The translations under genes were made by a program, and so were the position numbers. Positions 16,801 to 28,209 of a stretch of 64,000 bases of DNA are shown here, piece by piece. The DNA is from Branchiostoma floridae. Taxonomy: Eukaryota; Chordata; Leptocardii; Amphioxiformes; Branchiostomatidae. The stretch spans positions 6,904,087 through 6,968,086 of the forward strand of contig NC_049991.1 in NCBI RefSeq assembly GCF_000003815.2. Direction: 5' to 3'. How positions within the stretch are numbered: position 1 is the first letter of the stretch; every line of letters begins with the position of its first letter. The notes beneath the pieces were generated by a model, which saw only the letters and a list, made by a program, of their open reading frames with translations, did no database searches and was not told where the DNA came from.

Positions 16801-19558
16801 CTATTCCCGGGGAAACCCACAGACAAAGTATGCGAGGCCTGTTGGCTGGAGCAGGTTTGGTCTCAGGTGAGAAGAATGTAGTCCTACATTGTTTTGTTAC
16901 ATTTGTCGAATGCCAATAAAGAGACCGAGGTAGATAATATCTGTAGCTACAGGTACCAACAATCATGAAGTTGTCCTACAATGTACTCTTTATGAAGTGT
17001 ATGATCATGTATGTGTGTTGTGTTGGCATCCGTCTGTCTCAAGAGACAATAGAGTAGACAAACTACTAGTATTAGCTCTGCGACCTGTTCTACATAAGGA
17101 AGGTGACGAAAGTCGTGTAAACCGCTTTTCCAAAGGACACAAGATCACATGACAGGATGGAACCCCGGACATCTTGTAGCCTCCTTGCAGGCACCGAACG
17201 GGGTTGTTTTTTTTTATTGGAGGGGGGGGGGGGCACCCCCGCACACCTCCCTCGTTCGGAGTCCGCGATGAAGGCAAGACCTCTTGGGCCTGAGCCCAAC
17301 GTGCTGGCGATGCGCCACGCGATCTCATGGGTAAATAACAAAAAAATTGCAAAGATTGACATTTACTCTTTACAAGACTTATCATCACTGAGACTTTCAC
17401 TTTTCACCATACAGCGTAAATCCAGCGTTCAGCGACAAGACGTTAAACGTGTTCACAGACTGGCATCGCGCGTATCATGGGACCGGTTCCAGTGAGGCGA
17501 AGCAAATCCTTCAGAGCAGCTCACAACTGCTTATGCCAGGTGAGGATCCTTTACTAACCTAATTATTATTGTCGATGAACCACTCAGTCGTCGTCAGTAA
17601 TCTTCTTAGCTGCCATGCTAGTAATGTAAACACTCGCTTGGCGAAAACATTGACTGGAATCACGTTTCTGCAGGCAGGTGTGGTCTAAAGCTAAGGGCAC
17701 AACCCGCAGTACGTGCTTTTTGTCCATACGTTATTTTAAAGGTCACATCCACCACGTTTTTTTTCTGAAAACGTGCGGTTCTTTTACTCGCTGTACGGGA
17801 CACGCGCGGCGCCCGTACTGGCTCGTACGGGGTTCAATTCCACAGATTGACGGCAAAGAAAGTTCGTCATGCACGCAAAGTTCTACGGCGTGTCTGCGTG
17901 CTCCCAACTCCGTTGGAACCGGTACGATTTCGTACGGAGGCGACACGTACCACTTACGGATCCCACGTTTTGGCACGTAGATACCACGCAGTTGCACGTA
18001 CGGTTGATTGTGTCCTTAGCTTTAGACTCTGAAGCTTTGCTCCGTGTTAATTTGATCACATCATCCATTATATATCATGTTATGCTGTGCTGTGCTGTGT
18101 TGCATTGCATTTTGTTGTATGATATGCTATGGAGTAATATCGTGTTTCCACTATATGCTGCTAGCCTGATTTAATCGCGCTTCTTAGGCCCGTCTACAAG
18201 CTCCGGATAGCGGACTTTGCGTTACACAGACTATATATGCTGCGTGTCTGTTCCGTACATGTGGACGTAGTCTTTTGAAGAGACAAGGAAGAATAAGAAT
18301 GAGATTCTTATATATATATATATATATATATATACGGTAGAATCCATAAGTGTGTGCCACCTGTCAATACAATAAATCTGAAAACCTTCCTCACAATGTT
18401 AACTAAAATGTTTCCACTCTATCTCTCAGGAGACGTGAAGTTGGGGGGTGACAAGATGGGACCAGGGAAAGGACAGGGGTTTGACTCCGTACAGGTGTTT
18501 GTGTCTCCGAGCATCAAATATGCAGGTCAGGATCTTTACGCGAAACCTGACAGGTGAGTAATATATGGTTTATGACCCACCTTCCGTTTGTGTATACAGT
18601 GCCATAATTCAATAACGACCTCATAAATAAACGACCTTGTCCGCTACGTGGACTCAGTCGTTCATGCGGTGGGTACAGAAACCGGCTATGAATTATACAT
18701 ATGGCACCGTTTGCACATTAGGGCGGATCATAACTTAACCCTTTATTAATAAACTGGGTTAATGGAAAATGTAGCCCTTTTACTGTTTTACGCCATCTAG
18801 TCAAATGACGATTATGTATTGATTCTTTGGGTCTCTTCAAAACGTATTCAAGAATCGAAAATCCAAAAACTACAAAAATTGTGTTTCAGTGTCAAAATCA
18901 AGAGGTTTCAATCCCACATCATGAGGGGGGTACATATATATACTAGACAGTTTCAGACGATAGATAGGTCGGGTCTTCTCTAACACGCCAACTATAGTTT
19001 AAACTTTTAAACGTTTAAACTAAAGTTGGTCAATGATCTCATGCAAAAACGGTAAAGATTACCTGACAAATGAACGTTTTATTACACTATTTTTTGCACA
19101 ATTTGAACAGCAAATATGTAATTTAGGGGTAAAAAGCTCTTTCACGTCGGCTAACAAAACATATTTTGACAGGAAATAAATCAGATATTGTCTTTCTATT
19201 TCTTTTCGTGACCGTGATTCCGAAAATGATGACAACTTCGTTGTTGTTGTTATCCTCCAGATACAATTTCTGTATAATAGAAATCAATACTTAAAAACAC
19301 TCCTAGATGCTTTTCCGCTCGATCTACTTCAGGTTCCAAGACAAGTATGACGGCAAGACGTACACAGCCCGTGTCGTCTTCCAGGTGTGTGTCCGGCCGG
19401 GCAGCTACCAGGTCATGCAGGAGACGATGGACTTCAGCGGCCGTGGTGAAACTGTCGACCCGCTCTTTGACAACAAAGAACTGGAGTGGTTCACTAAGGA
19501 AAGGGGGGTGCACGCACTCTACGGACTTCTGGTTAAGTTAGAGCCCGCAAGTAAATAG
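10803..19558 (+). CDS. LRR / 30-aa helical repeat / ZU5-ZU5-UPA (PIDD-like) protein with ART-like C-terminus
   Basis: Eleven coding exons: 10803-12643, 12778-13120, 13336-13521, 14259-14545, 14858-15077, 15764-16225, 16481-16541, 16728-16866, 17415-17539, 18430-18553, 19333-19558; 1337 residues, all phases match. Seen in order: leucine-rich repeats (about 40-335, LDLSNNELTNLPP type); helical repeats of exactly 30 residues (clear at 423-602, REVMDELLEEV type); ZU5 (624-752) ending in VNVDHFSEFVV; a second ZU5 and UPA (about 780-1040, CFIFEGSIRPAE); a proline-rich linker (1047-1105, KKVEPPPPPP repeats); then a Cys-rich GW-RFGL segment and a fold with YHGTG (H1201), VSPSIKYAG (Y1252) and NKELEW (E1312). 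PIDD has LRR-ZU5-ZU5-UPA-Death and autocleaves at HFS; here HFS (739-741) is kept and Death is replaced. The C-terminal module resembles, from memory, the NEURL4 C-terminus. Likely a cytoplasmic scaffold; function unknown. Confidence 0.88.
13795..14185. repeat. CGTACG/CGTAC-rich element in intron 3 of the LRR gene
   Basis: Intron sequence unusually rich in GTACG and CGTAC words (GCACGTACGC, GGTACGTATG, GTGCGTACGACTGCG), like family C MITEs elsewhere in the window. Termini are not clear to me. Confidence 0.35.
15187..15610. repeat. Dispersed repeat with TTCGGCT tandem words
   Basis: Lies in intron 5 of the LRR gene. The first half has many TTCGGCT/GTCGGCT words. The second half (GGGTAGGGAATTCTCC...CTTCGTAACTTCTGC...GATGTTTTAG) recurs at about 58842-58990. 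Interspersed repeat of unknown class. Confidence 0.55.
17693..18027. mobile_element. MITE family C, CGTACG-rich, copy 1
   Basis: Terminal GTCTAAAGCTAAGGGCACAA is mirrored by TTGTGTCCTTAGCTTTAGAC. The interior is dense in CGTAC motifs. Sits in the intron between exons 9 and 10 of the LRR gene. A diverged partial copy lies at 46905-47030. Confidence 0.75.
18308..18334. repeat. (TA)n microsatellite
   Basis: About 13 TA units in an intron of the LRR gene. Confidence 0.95.
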
Positions 19559-20280
19559 CTGACTGGTCTAGGGTTAAAATCTACAGAAGCTATGGTATGT
19601 ATTGCTACATGCATATAAACATAATCAACAAAGTATACATTCTCCATCTCCATTGAAGCATGAATAAGTATTTTCATCAAGCCAATCAGAAGCCAAAATG
19701 TCATATTGGTTATGGCGCCGTTACATCTCCAGCGGTTCATAAACGTTTGACAGCCCGGTCTATAATAATAAAACGGCCCGGTTTATAATCGTAAAACGGC
19801 CAGGATCCAATCAGAAGGAGGGACGAAATCCAAAATGGCACCGCTGTTCAAACTCATCGGGCGTGTAGAATTCGATCATAAGCAGTGGCGTTATGGCTAG
19901 TGTAGGGAGTGGTTTTGAGATTTTATCGTTTGGCTATTTTTTCACGTTTATTTTCACGCTCAGTCGTTCATTCTGTGGTTATACGAACCGACAATGAACA
20001 TAACACCGTATATTATCATATAGGCAGAAGACATCGACATTACTACGGAATGTTTAGTCATGCATATATTCATTACTACAGAATGATGAAGCATGCATAT
20101 ATTCTATAAAAGAAACCTCACCCTTGACCCAAGTTCCATCTTGATACAATCAGTGGCACCCATCAACTCAAATCTGTCCTCACACCAACTAAACTGCGCA
20201 TGATGAACTAAACACATTCTGATCAAGACAGGAAAACTCAGATCCTACCTGTCCTTCTGACTAAACAAAATCTCCATATT
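19559..20280. other. 3' flank of the LRR gene
   Basis: Contains an AATAAA-type signal near 19764 (AATAATAAAACGGCCCGG) and a short duplicated AAAACGGCC unit. Nothing coding is recognised. Confidence 0.4.
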
Positions 20281-21425
20281 CACCCCCACCTAACTCCTTC
20301 TGCTTTTCCCCCTACCCGTTCTCCTTTTCCCCCGGACTTCTCCTTAACCCCCGCTGTACTTCTGCTGTGCCCCCGTCCTTCTTCTTAGCCCCCGGTGTAC
20401 TTCTGCTTGCCCCCCGCCCTTCTGCTTAACCCCCAATGTCCGCCGTCAACCCGAATTTCACGTAGTCGACACGAAAATCGTTCAGAAAGCAACAAAAACG
20501 GTCGCGCCACGGAACATGAAATAGCCTATTCTCAATGACACATTTTGGGCCACCTTTCTGCAAAGTGGCGTTTCACAATTCCTTCCCAGTCTTTACTTCA
20601 AAGGCTCGCCCTCTCGGTGAAGGGCGTATGCATCCGCCCCGTCAGCATCGGGTACTCACACGAAAGTCGTGCCTAAACACCCTGCACGGCAACGATACAC
20701 GGTCTCATATAGCCTATGGTCTGGCAAACAATCTTGGCCACCTCTCTGCCAAGTGGCGTCGTACAAATCGCGCTCAATCTCGAGAACACTTCTGCAAATT
20801 CGGGTGAGAAGCGGCTTGGATCATGGACGGCTCGAGTGGCTATATGGACTATTGCGCAATTCTGGCGATAGCTGTTACCGCTCTCTCCAAACCGCTTCTC
20901 ACCCGACTTTGCTGAAGTATTCTCGAGATTGAGCGCGATTTGTACGACGCCACTTGGTAGAGAGGTGGCCAAGATTGTTTGCCAGACCATAGGCTATATG
21001 AGACCGTGTATCGTTGCCGTGCAGGGTGTTTAGGCACGACTTTCGTGTGAGTACCCGATGCTGACGGGGCGGATGCATACGCCCTTCACCGAGAGGGCGA
21101 GCCTTTGAAGTAAAGACTGGGAAGGAATTGTGAAACGCCACTTTGCAGAAAGGTGGCCCAGAATGTGTCATTGAGAATAGGCTATTTCATGTTCCGTGGC
21201 GCGACCGTTTTTGTTGCTTTCTGAACGATTTTCGTGTCGACTACGTGAAATTCGGGTTGACGGCGGCCATTGGGGGTTAAGCAGAAGGGCGGGGGGCAAG
21301 CAGAAGTACACCGGGGGCCAAGAAGAAGGACGGGGGCACAGCAGAAGTACAGCGGGGGTTAAGGAGAAGTCCGGGGGAAAAGGAGAACGGGTAGGGGGAA
21401 AAGCAGAAGGAGTTAGGTGGGGGTG
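20281..21425. mobile_element. Foldback element with 540-bp inverted arms
   Basis: Left arm 20281-20820, right arm 20886-21425, spacer 65 bp. Ends read CACCCCCACCTAACTCC and the complement GGAGTTAGGTGGGGGTG. The outer arms carry runs of CCCCCG-rich units. The sequence ATATT is repeated directly at 20276-20280 and 21426-21430, a 5-bp target duplication. Both arms encode the same 90-residue mirror reading frame, which reflects the symmetry and is not a gene. Arms differ by only scattered changes. Confidence 0.93.
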
Positions 21426-21449
21426 ATATTGAGCCAAAAAAAATTCAAG

Positions 21450-22200
21450 GAAAAGAAGGATTTTCAAGGATTTTATAAGGCATTAAAATATTTTGTGCAC
21501 TCTACTGCGCAACATAACTCTGACGTAAGCCCTATTATGCCATGGCTATGCTCATTTCGTAGAAAACGAAGTCAGTGTGTCCGATACCACACCAAATGCT
21601 TAGATGTGAAAGAAATTTCATCTGGAGTGCCACAGGGCACTAAACTTGATCCGATTATATTTTTGATATACATTTATGACGCCCTAAAAGACGTTATCTT
21701 AAAAAAATCCATAAAAGTATGTTGATGACTTGTCCGTGAAAGAGAGTTGACTTTATCATGAAGTGGGTCTAATCCAATCCTCACTTGACCAATTTTTAAC
21801 TCAATATCTGGGTGACTAGAAATGATTTTGAATAGCCAAAAATGTATGCGCATCACCTTTTTATTCATGTAAAACTGCCTTCCGCCCCCTAAATTTTACT
21901 TGCCGAAAAGCCCTTTGAGTATACAGAAACTGCTTGTATTCTAAGCCTTTAGGTATCTAGTGTTTAATCTAAGATGGAACAAACATGATAAAGATGTTAT
22001 ACTAAAAAGGCTAGCTCACGACTCTTCTGGTTTAAGAAACTGAAGAATTCAGGACTCCCCGTTCAAGACGTCTGTGATTTGTACAAGTGGCGTCATCAGC
22101 TCAAATGCGTGGGAGCGCCAAAGACTTGCTGTTTTCGTCTTTAGCAGGCCACAAGGCTGTTACGTTACTTTTAGCCCAGTGAAAGCCCGTTTCAGATCCT
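21450..22200 (+). pseudogene. Decayed LINE reverse transcriptase
   Basis: Readable pieces: KEISSGVPQGTKLDPIIFLI (RT motif preceding the catalytic YxDD), a frameshifted VDDL soon after, and downstream KKLKNSGLPVQDVCDLYKW, typical of the RT thumb/C-terminal part of CR1/L2/jockey-type elements. Frameshifts and stops throughout; not functional. Confidence 0.7.
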
Positions 22201-22889
22201 AACCACCTTTCAATTACCTACCTACCGTAAATGACAAGTAACAAGTGCGAAGTTTTTTTCTTAACATTAAAATGTATATTCTGACCATCCCGAAGAACGT
22301 TTACTTAGTGAGTACAGTTTATAAAAGAGAATGATAAAAGAAAATAATAGTATGGAAACTTGTCAATAGAGTTTCAATGTAGAATTCTGGGATCTCATAA
22401 CTTAAATGTTAACCGTTATGAGTTAAATAGATTATGAAACCAACTCAATCAGCCAACACACGTTTTCGATATTCATGACAGTTATAAAAAAATTATTGTA
22501 GTTCGTGCTTAAAAAACTGCTTGCAATATTCCACTCCAGAAGATCTACTCTTTTACATCTATGATATCGATATCTATGGCATTACGTGGTTAAGGTATTT
22601 TCACACAGCAATGAAACACAAAGAGCAAAATACACTACATTTTTTGTGTGATTGTGAGGTGATTTGGGGGGAATATCAACTGTAAATTTCGACGAATGTT
22701 TTAATCTTCATGATTTACACATTATTTAGCTCTCCTTTGGATGTTTTACTACAAAATGTGTCCAACAGCATTGCATTTATGTATGTAACGTGATAATGCT
22801 ACTTAAAAGAGAAATCGTGCCACAACCATATAAAAAGCATTATGCTACACATTTTGCATTGAGTATTGATGTTAGATTAGTAAACTGGT

Positions 22890-22975
22890 GTAGATAGTTT
22901 GTTGCTGTTAACGATACATGTTATTTTCCATCTATTGTACCCGATACAATTGTTGTGCCATAAAATTTACTTGAC
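22890..22975 (+). repeat. LINE 3'-tail-like sequence
   Basis: CTATTGTACCCGATACAATTG followed by a CCATAAAATT end matches in layout the sequence at 45155-45215 (CATTGTACCCTGTACGATTG...GCAATAAA), suggesting a shared non-LTR 3' end. Confidence 0.4.
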
Positions 22976-23005
22976 TATAATGTTTATCCACAATTAGCTA
23001 TGATT

Positions 23006-23011
23006 TTTATT
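23006..23011 (-). terminator. Polyadenylation signal of the fibrinogen-domain gene
   Basis: AATAAA on the minus strand, about 110 bases after the stop codon. Confidence 0.55.
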
Positions 23012-23122
23012 CAATTGAAAGCAATGGTATCTGTGTTGAACGGGCGTTATATTCTAAGAGTTCTAGAGAACACACGTAGTAAGATACTGTACTCCTTTGA
23101 ATATGTGCATGTTATCTGACAT

Positions 23123-25858
23123 TCAAGCTATGGGCTTAAACTTCATCTCAGTGCGTTTCAGGGAGTATTTATACCCCTTCCACCCATTCCAGTTGACACC
23201 GTCGGCGTAGCTGGCATGGGGACCCAGATGGTACAGGCCGTTCAGGTTGGAGTGGTGACAAGCGGTGTACCACCACGCGCCTTTATAGGTCTGGGCACAG
23301 CTTAATGTACTTGCGTCGTTGTCCCTGTCCTTGGTGCTGAACGGGTGTCCGTTGTGGTAAGCCAGGGAGTCCCCTACAGTATACAAGTCAATTGTTTTAA
23401 ACAGATGCCATTGTGTGAAGCTACACAGAGAAATGATGTAGTACGTGTCGTCGACCCTTCGACTTGGAATCTAGAGGTCCCGAGTTCGATACCCGCCGTG
23501 CCCCCGACATTGTCGTCGTGCCTTTGGGAAAGGCACTTAACACGGCATTCTTCACTTAACTAGGGTGTAAAAATGGCTACATAACTTCGGTCTGGGAGGT
23601 AAAAGAAAAGACTACCTTTACCTTTTGTCCGTACTTGGTACTGTTGATATAAGTTACTAACTTAACTGCACTGCTACATTGTCCTCGTCTGTCCAAAAGC
23701 AAATAGCAAAAGAATATACAAGCAGCACATTATGCAAACTAATTTTTTGCATAGTGCAAAGAACACACATATAAGAACATACATACAAATACAATCTCAA
23801 AAAACACCAAACAATATATTTCGATAAAGAATGTCTTCAGCTCAAACCCATTCATGACTTGCAGGTAATTACTTCTTTACCAAAACATTACATACCTTGC
23901 GTAACACCCTGTTAAAGGGTATTAAATAAGGGTGCGTAGTCCGACTGTCGTGTGTAATAGCACTTCCATAAATTATGTTAAAGCACTATGTGAACCACTC
24001 GACTCACTCGCGTTCCCGCTGTAGGTTCCGATGTGAAGCTTGTAGTTCTGGGACTCAGGTGAGATGGCAAACGTGTTGTAGGCCGCATACCTGTGTCATG
24101 GGGAAATCGTTTAAAGTAGGCTTAACATACATGTAGCAGTGCACATTCAATCGCATCACAAGAAGGCGACAGTGAGTTATGCATATGAAGAAGCAGATCA
24201 AGCCATCGTCACGTACCTAGCGTTCCCCTCCGCGTCCCACATGTCCACCCTGAGCTGGTAGGTTTTCTGCACGGCCAGGCGGTACAGCTTGTCCAACCCT
24301 AACCAGAACTCGCCGTTCAGGTTGGACGGGAAGCCGGCCTGGTAGTCCCGCCAGCCCCGGTAGAAGTCCACACTGCCGTCCTGGCGCTTCTGGAACACCT
24401 GAAAAACCAAGTGAATAATAGTTTATTCATTCACCTATTTGATCACTTCCGTTTTCTTTTACTAGGGAAAGGGAAAATTATTCCGATCCTGTTCAGGTCA
24501 TTTAAAAGCTAATCTTCCATTTGTTGTGGCAGAGAATACAAACACTATATACAGTATTAACAAGCGACAGTGGTCGTTGAACATTTGATCCGTGTCTACT
24601 TTTGCGTTGGAAGATTTTAGCATTGCTACTATTTTCAGGTTCATTGTACCTGGGAACTTTGGCTCTTTTCGACAAGCACAATGAGCGATAGACCAAGGCT
24701 CAACGTCTCGTCCTCAGGACTACAACCCTTTTTAGGTAGCGTACTTATTGAGTGAGCAACACAGCCAGAACCTAACTCATGGCGTCTAGTTCAATGGCAA
24801 GGCCGCTAACCACTGGACTACGCAAGCTGGATAGCTCTCATAGTGATTCTCATAGAGGGCCCATTTACCCTAGCAAAAATGATTACTGCAAAGTTAAGGT
24901 ATTGCAAATGTATCCACATGTGACGTACCGTCCAGCCGCCCCCGTCTATGTCGTTGTCACAGTAGACCATGACGCCACCCAGTCCGTCCCGTGGGTACAC
25001 CGTGTACACGCCGCTGGGCGTGGTCTCGTCGTTGTCAAGGATGTCCTGACAGTCCCGTGGGTGCGGGGCTTCTGGGTCCTCCCCGTCAGCTACAACAGAG
25101 ATAACAACGAGAAAGCAAAAACAGTTAAAGTCTTTCCACACCAGATGGTACAGAGGACAGGCCCCATCTCCATTTCTGTGCCACACAACCTTGTACAATC
25201 ACTACAGCAGGGGTTTATTCCACTGACGGTGACGTGTATTCAACGGCCATACTTTCCCAAATGCTGAGTGCTAAGCAGAGGAAGCAGCATGTGGCATCTT
25301 AAAGGAAGTTTATTTGCAAGTACATGTTTTATACAAACAAGATATGGAAAGTCTTTTGTATGATGACCCGGCTTGAGATCGAAAGCACGACCTTCCGAAT
25401 GTAAGGCGAACACTTGGCCATTTAACAGGTGTCCAAAGTCAAAGTCCACCCTACACCAAATGGTGTATCGGGCGGCGCCAATCCCCGTTTCTGTAGCCCA
25501 CAGCTTTGTGCAAATACTACAGCAGGGGTCCCCACATAGACATTGCCTAGGTACCATATCAACAGTGATGGTAGCATACTAACAGTATAAAAAACTCACA
25601 TGCACGGCAGCTGTTGACCGCGTTGGTGAGCTGATCTAGTTTGTCATTCAGCTGCTGCCACTCGTCCTGGGACGGTCTGTCGGCGCCGCAGTTCAGGACG
25701 ATGTTCTGCCCCGGGTACGGGAAGAGGTCCCCGCGGGTCCCGGCGGGTGGCTGGCCCGGTATGTCGCCGGCGTTGTCGGTGGTGTCACTCCTCACCGTGG
25801 GTACACCACACGCAGTGCGCGCGAACACCAGCACAAGAGCCAGCATATACGCCAACAT
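23123..25858 (-). CDS. Secreted fibrinogen-related (FReD) lectin-like protein
   Basis: Five coding exons (minus strand): 25600-25858, 24929-25089, 24217-24398, 24008-24090, 23123-23373; 311 residues, phases match. Signal peptide [18 protein letters not shown], then a short acidic/coiled stretch ([20 protein letters not shown]) and a full fibrinogen C-terminal domain: [49 protein letters not shown], the calcium loop DRDNDAS, and [13 protein letters not shown] at the ligand pocket, as in ficolins and tachylectins. Such proteins bind acetylated sugars as soluble innate recognition factors. The first methionine of the hydrophobic leader was chosen as start. No collagen domain, so not a classical ficolin. 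The specific ligand is unknown. Confidence 0.93.
23425..23630 (+). repeat. tRNA-derived SINE (intron 4 of FReD gene)
   Basis: Contains a B-box-like GAGTTCGATACCC followed by GCCTTTGGGAAAGGCACTTA and GGGTGTAAAAATGGC. Layout is a tRNA-like head plus body. No intact cloverleaf seen. Confidence 0.5.
24620..24830 (-). repeat. tRNA-derived SINE, minus strand
   Basis: Reverse strand reads GTAGTCCAGTGGTTAGCGG (A-box-like), then a degenerate B-box region and GTAGTCCTGAGGACGAGACG in the body. Interpreted as a SINE in FReD intron 2, not a working tRNA gene. Confidence 0.45.
25125..25215 (-). repeat. SINE head fragment
   Basis: Shares the CTACAGCAGGGG end and the CACCAGATGGT...CCATCTCCATTTCTGTG block with 25445-25535. 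A second, shorter copy of the same repeat in FReD intron 1. Confidence 0.5.
25310..25545 (-). repeat. tRNA-derived SINE, minus strand
   Basis: On the reverse strand: ACAGAAACGGGGATTGGCGC, then AATGGCCAAGTGTTCGCC (A-box-like) and GGTCGTGCTTTCGATCTCAA (B-box-like) followed by a CATCATACAAAAGAC body. Lies in FReD intron 1. Confidence 0.55.
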
Positions 25859-26454
25859 GATATCTCTGGCGAGCAGTTGGGACAGGTGCTGATTTGAACA
25901 CAACTACAAACTCTGAAGTGAAGAGGGTTGAAGAAAGACTGATTGCAGCTGCAGAGTGTCCAAACACCAAGAAAACCGTTATCACGACTGAGCTCCGTAT
26001 AGACCAAGGACGTTATATAAAGTATAGACGTGTACTTTCCACATGTGTTATTTCCTGGTGTGGGGCATTGACGTAGATATATTGACATGTTTTCACGAGT
26101 AGACAATGGAACCAGACTTAACCAGGTTGACGTTTCCTCGTTCCTTATTTTGATGGATGGCACTACAAGTCCACGTTCGAGTCTGAGTCATTATTTATTA
26201 TGCTCACCGCGGCCTTTATTCGGGCCAAAACAAAGCGACAAATATCTAGTTTGCTCTTTTGTTCAAATGAATTCAAATGTGGCCGGCACAATAAAAAAAA
26301 GCACTGATTTGAATACTAGCAAAACTTTACCCGTAGATATAGCAACGTACGTAATCAATGTTGTCGGCTATGCCCGGAGTGTGTATATCCTTAGCCTATA
26401 GTTACGTTTCCGCTGTAGTACCTTTGATAAAAGTCAATGGAGGGGGAGGGGGGT
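25859..26454. other. Upstream region of the FReD gene
   Basis: Expected to contain the promoter and 5' UTR. I see no clear TATA box, and no coding sequence. Confidence 0.35.
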
Positions 26455-26463
26455 AACTTGACC

Positions 26464-26659
26464 TACTCTCCAAGCAGAGGTTAGCCTCCGGCTGTTTTTT
26501 TAACGTTTTTTAGTCGTTTTTATCGGGCTTTCTGTTGTCATTTTTCTTGAAGTACGCCAGCCTTGACACAGCAAGATAAAATAAGAAATAGAAACCCCGA
26601 TAAAAACGACTAAAAAACGTTTAAAAAACAGCCGGAGCCTAACCTCTGCTTGGAGAGTA
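26464..26659. mobile_element. 196-bp foldback MITE with 9-bp target duplication
   Basis: Arms of about 64 bp starting TACTCTCCAAGCAGAGGTTA are mirrored at the right end. AACTTGACC is repeated exactly at 26455-26463 and 26660-26668. Nine-bp duplications are typical of Mutator-like elements. Non-coding. Confidence 0.92.
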
Positions 26660-26668
26660 AACTTGACC

Positions 26669-28209
26669 TTCGTTTTCCCGACCCCTAACCACCTACCAAA
26701 TATCATCAGGATCCATCCACAATGTTTGGAGTTTTGCTCACGCCTCACCCCACCCTCACCTTCACACTCACACATGTGACTGTATACACAGACGCACACA
26801 TAAGATAAACAACTCAGAAAACATAATTATAACCTTCTTTGCGAAGGTAAGAAATACGGTCCATTGAAAACAAAACCAAGGACACTGCAGGCATCACCTG
26901 CCAGCTACATTAATGTAGAGATCTTTATTTGCATGTTCTTGCCCACATGGGCTAGATGCAGTGATTCGATAGTTTTACAAGGGATACTAGAGAATACATA
27001 CTATTACAAGCAGTGTTAAAAGCGAAGAGTTGGACAAAGGAAACATCTTGAGCTATGCTATCACTACAACTACTAGTATTGTTTACATGCCATATCAATA
27101 TGCATAGTGAATGAAAACTTGGGATTTTAAAAATGCTTAATGTTTGTGTGATAGTGGTGTTACAAAATAGACCCAATAAAACGTCCAATCTGACGTTATT
27201 GATGAAAAAAGGACCCCTTCCCAGATTGACTAGAGTTAACCCGTGGTTAGTTGTTGCAGTAGAAACAATCAGCTGACCAGTTACTCTCAAAATACAAATT
27301 AGATTCTTATGAAAATAAAACCTTATGTATATCGTGATCTAAATCAAACATTGGTATGTTTCCAACCTTGTATTTATCTTGATAGATTTGTCTTACCTCC
27401 CATAGCCCAATAAGTAGTTATAAAAAGCTGGTAAATTTGCCGCTTGTAAGTCCACACAAGTCTGCACAACCTGGCAAAATGACGGCATAGATTCGCTTAT
27501 CGAGTGGTTACAATAGATGTTTAGTGTTAAAAAATTATACAGACCATAAGTATTAGTTAATGTTAAGAGTAGATAATTTTCTTTAAATCAGATGTGTATG
27601 TACGTACGTAGTTCTATTCTTATTGGCCTTACTATAATACAAAGGACCATTGTCAACCGTGCATTGACATTTACCTTGTGTCTGGTTGAATAAATATTTT
27701 CTTGTTTAGAGAAGTTGGGTTGATTGCTGCTACTATACAGTCGAAATGCAAGCTGTAGGTCATTCAAGGTAAATTATAGTTTGTAGGAGACTTTCTGTCA
27801 TAAATACCTATGCTACCACCCTACCTTCAATATAAGTTAATGTAAATCTTAGAAACAGTAGCCACTGTGACTACATGGAATGGCGGCTCTATGTAGCAAG
27901 TTTGTAAAATCAAAGTAGCACGTTTGATGAGTATAAACCTGAAAAAATTAAACACCCTTTTTTCTAGAATCTTAAGATTTTGCAGACCTACTGATAGCAA
28001 TTAGTACAAGATGAAAAATGTTTGCCCTATGATGAATATACAGTACATACTGTGTTATTATCCTAACAGCAGAAAGATGCTGATACTTTACTGAAATCAT
28101 CAAGAACATAGTTATAATTGCATCATTTCATTGATACCAATCCAATTTATATCACAGTTACAGTCACTGTAGGACATTATGCATTTTCCAAATACTTTTT
28201 AACGTTTTA
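26669..28209. other. Intergenic stretch without recognised genes
   Basis: AT-rich. No exon, long repeat or RNA gene recognised. The 3' UTR of the sulfotransferase gene should occupy the right end. Confidence 0.4.

Noticed and set aside
20535-21171. Two mirror 90-residue open frames
   Set aside because: They are the same sequence on the two arms of the foldback element; no protein family resemblance.
24780-24830. Possible tRNA gene
   Set aside because: A-box-like sequence but no cloverleaf or good B box; body matches a SINE layout.
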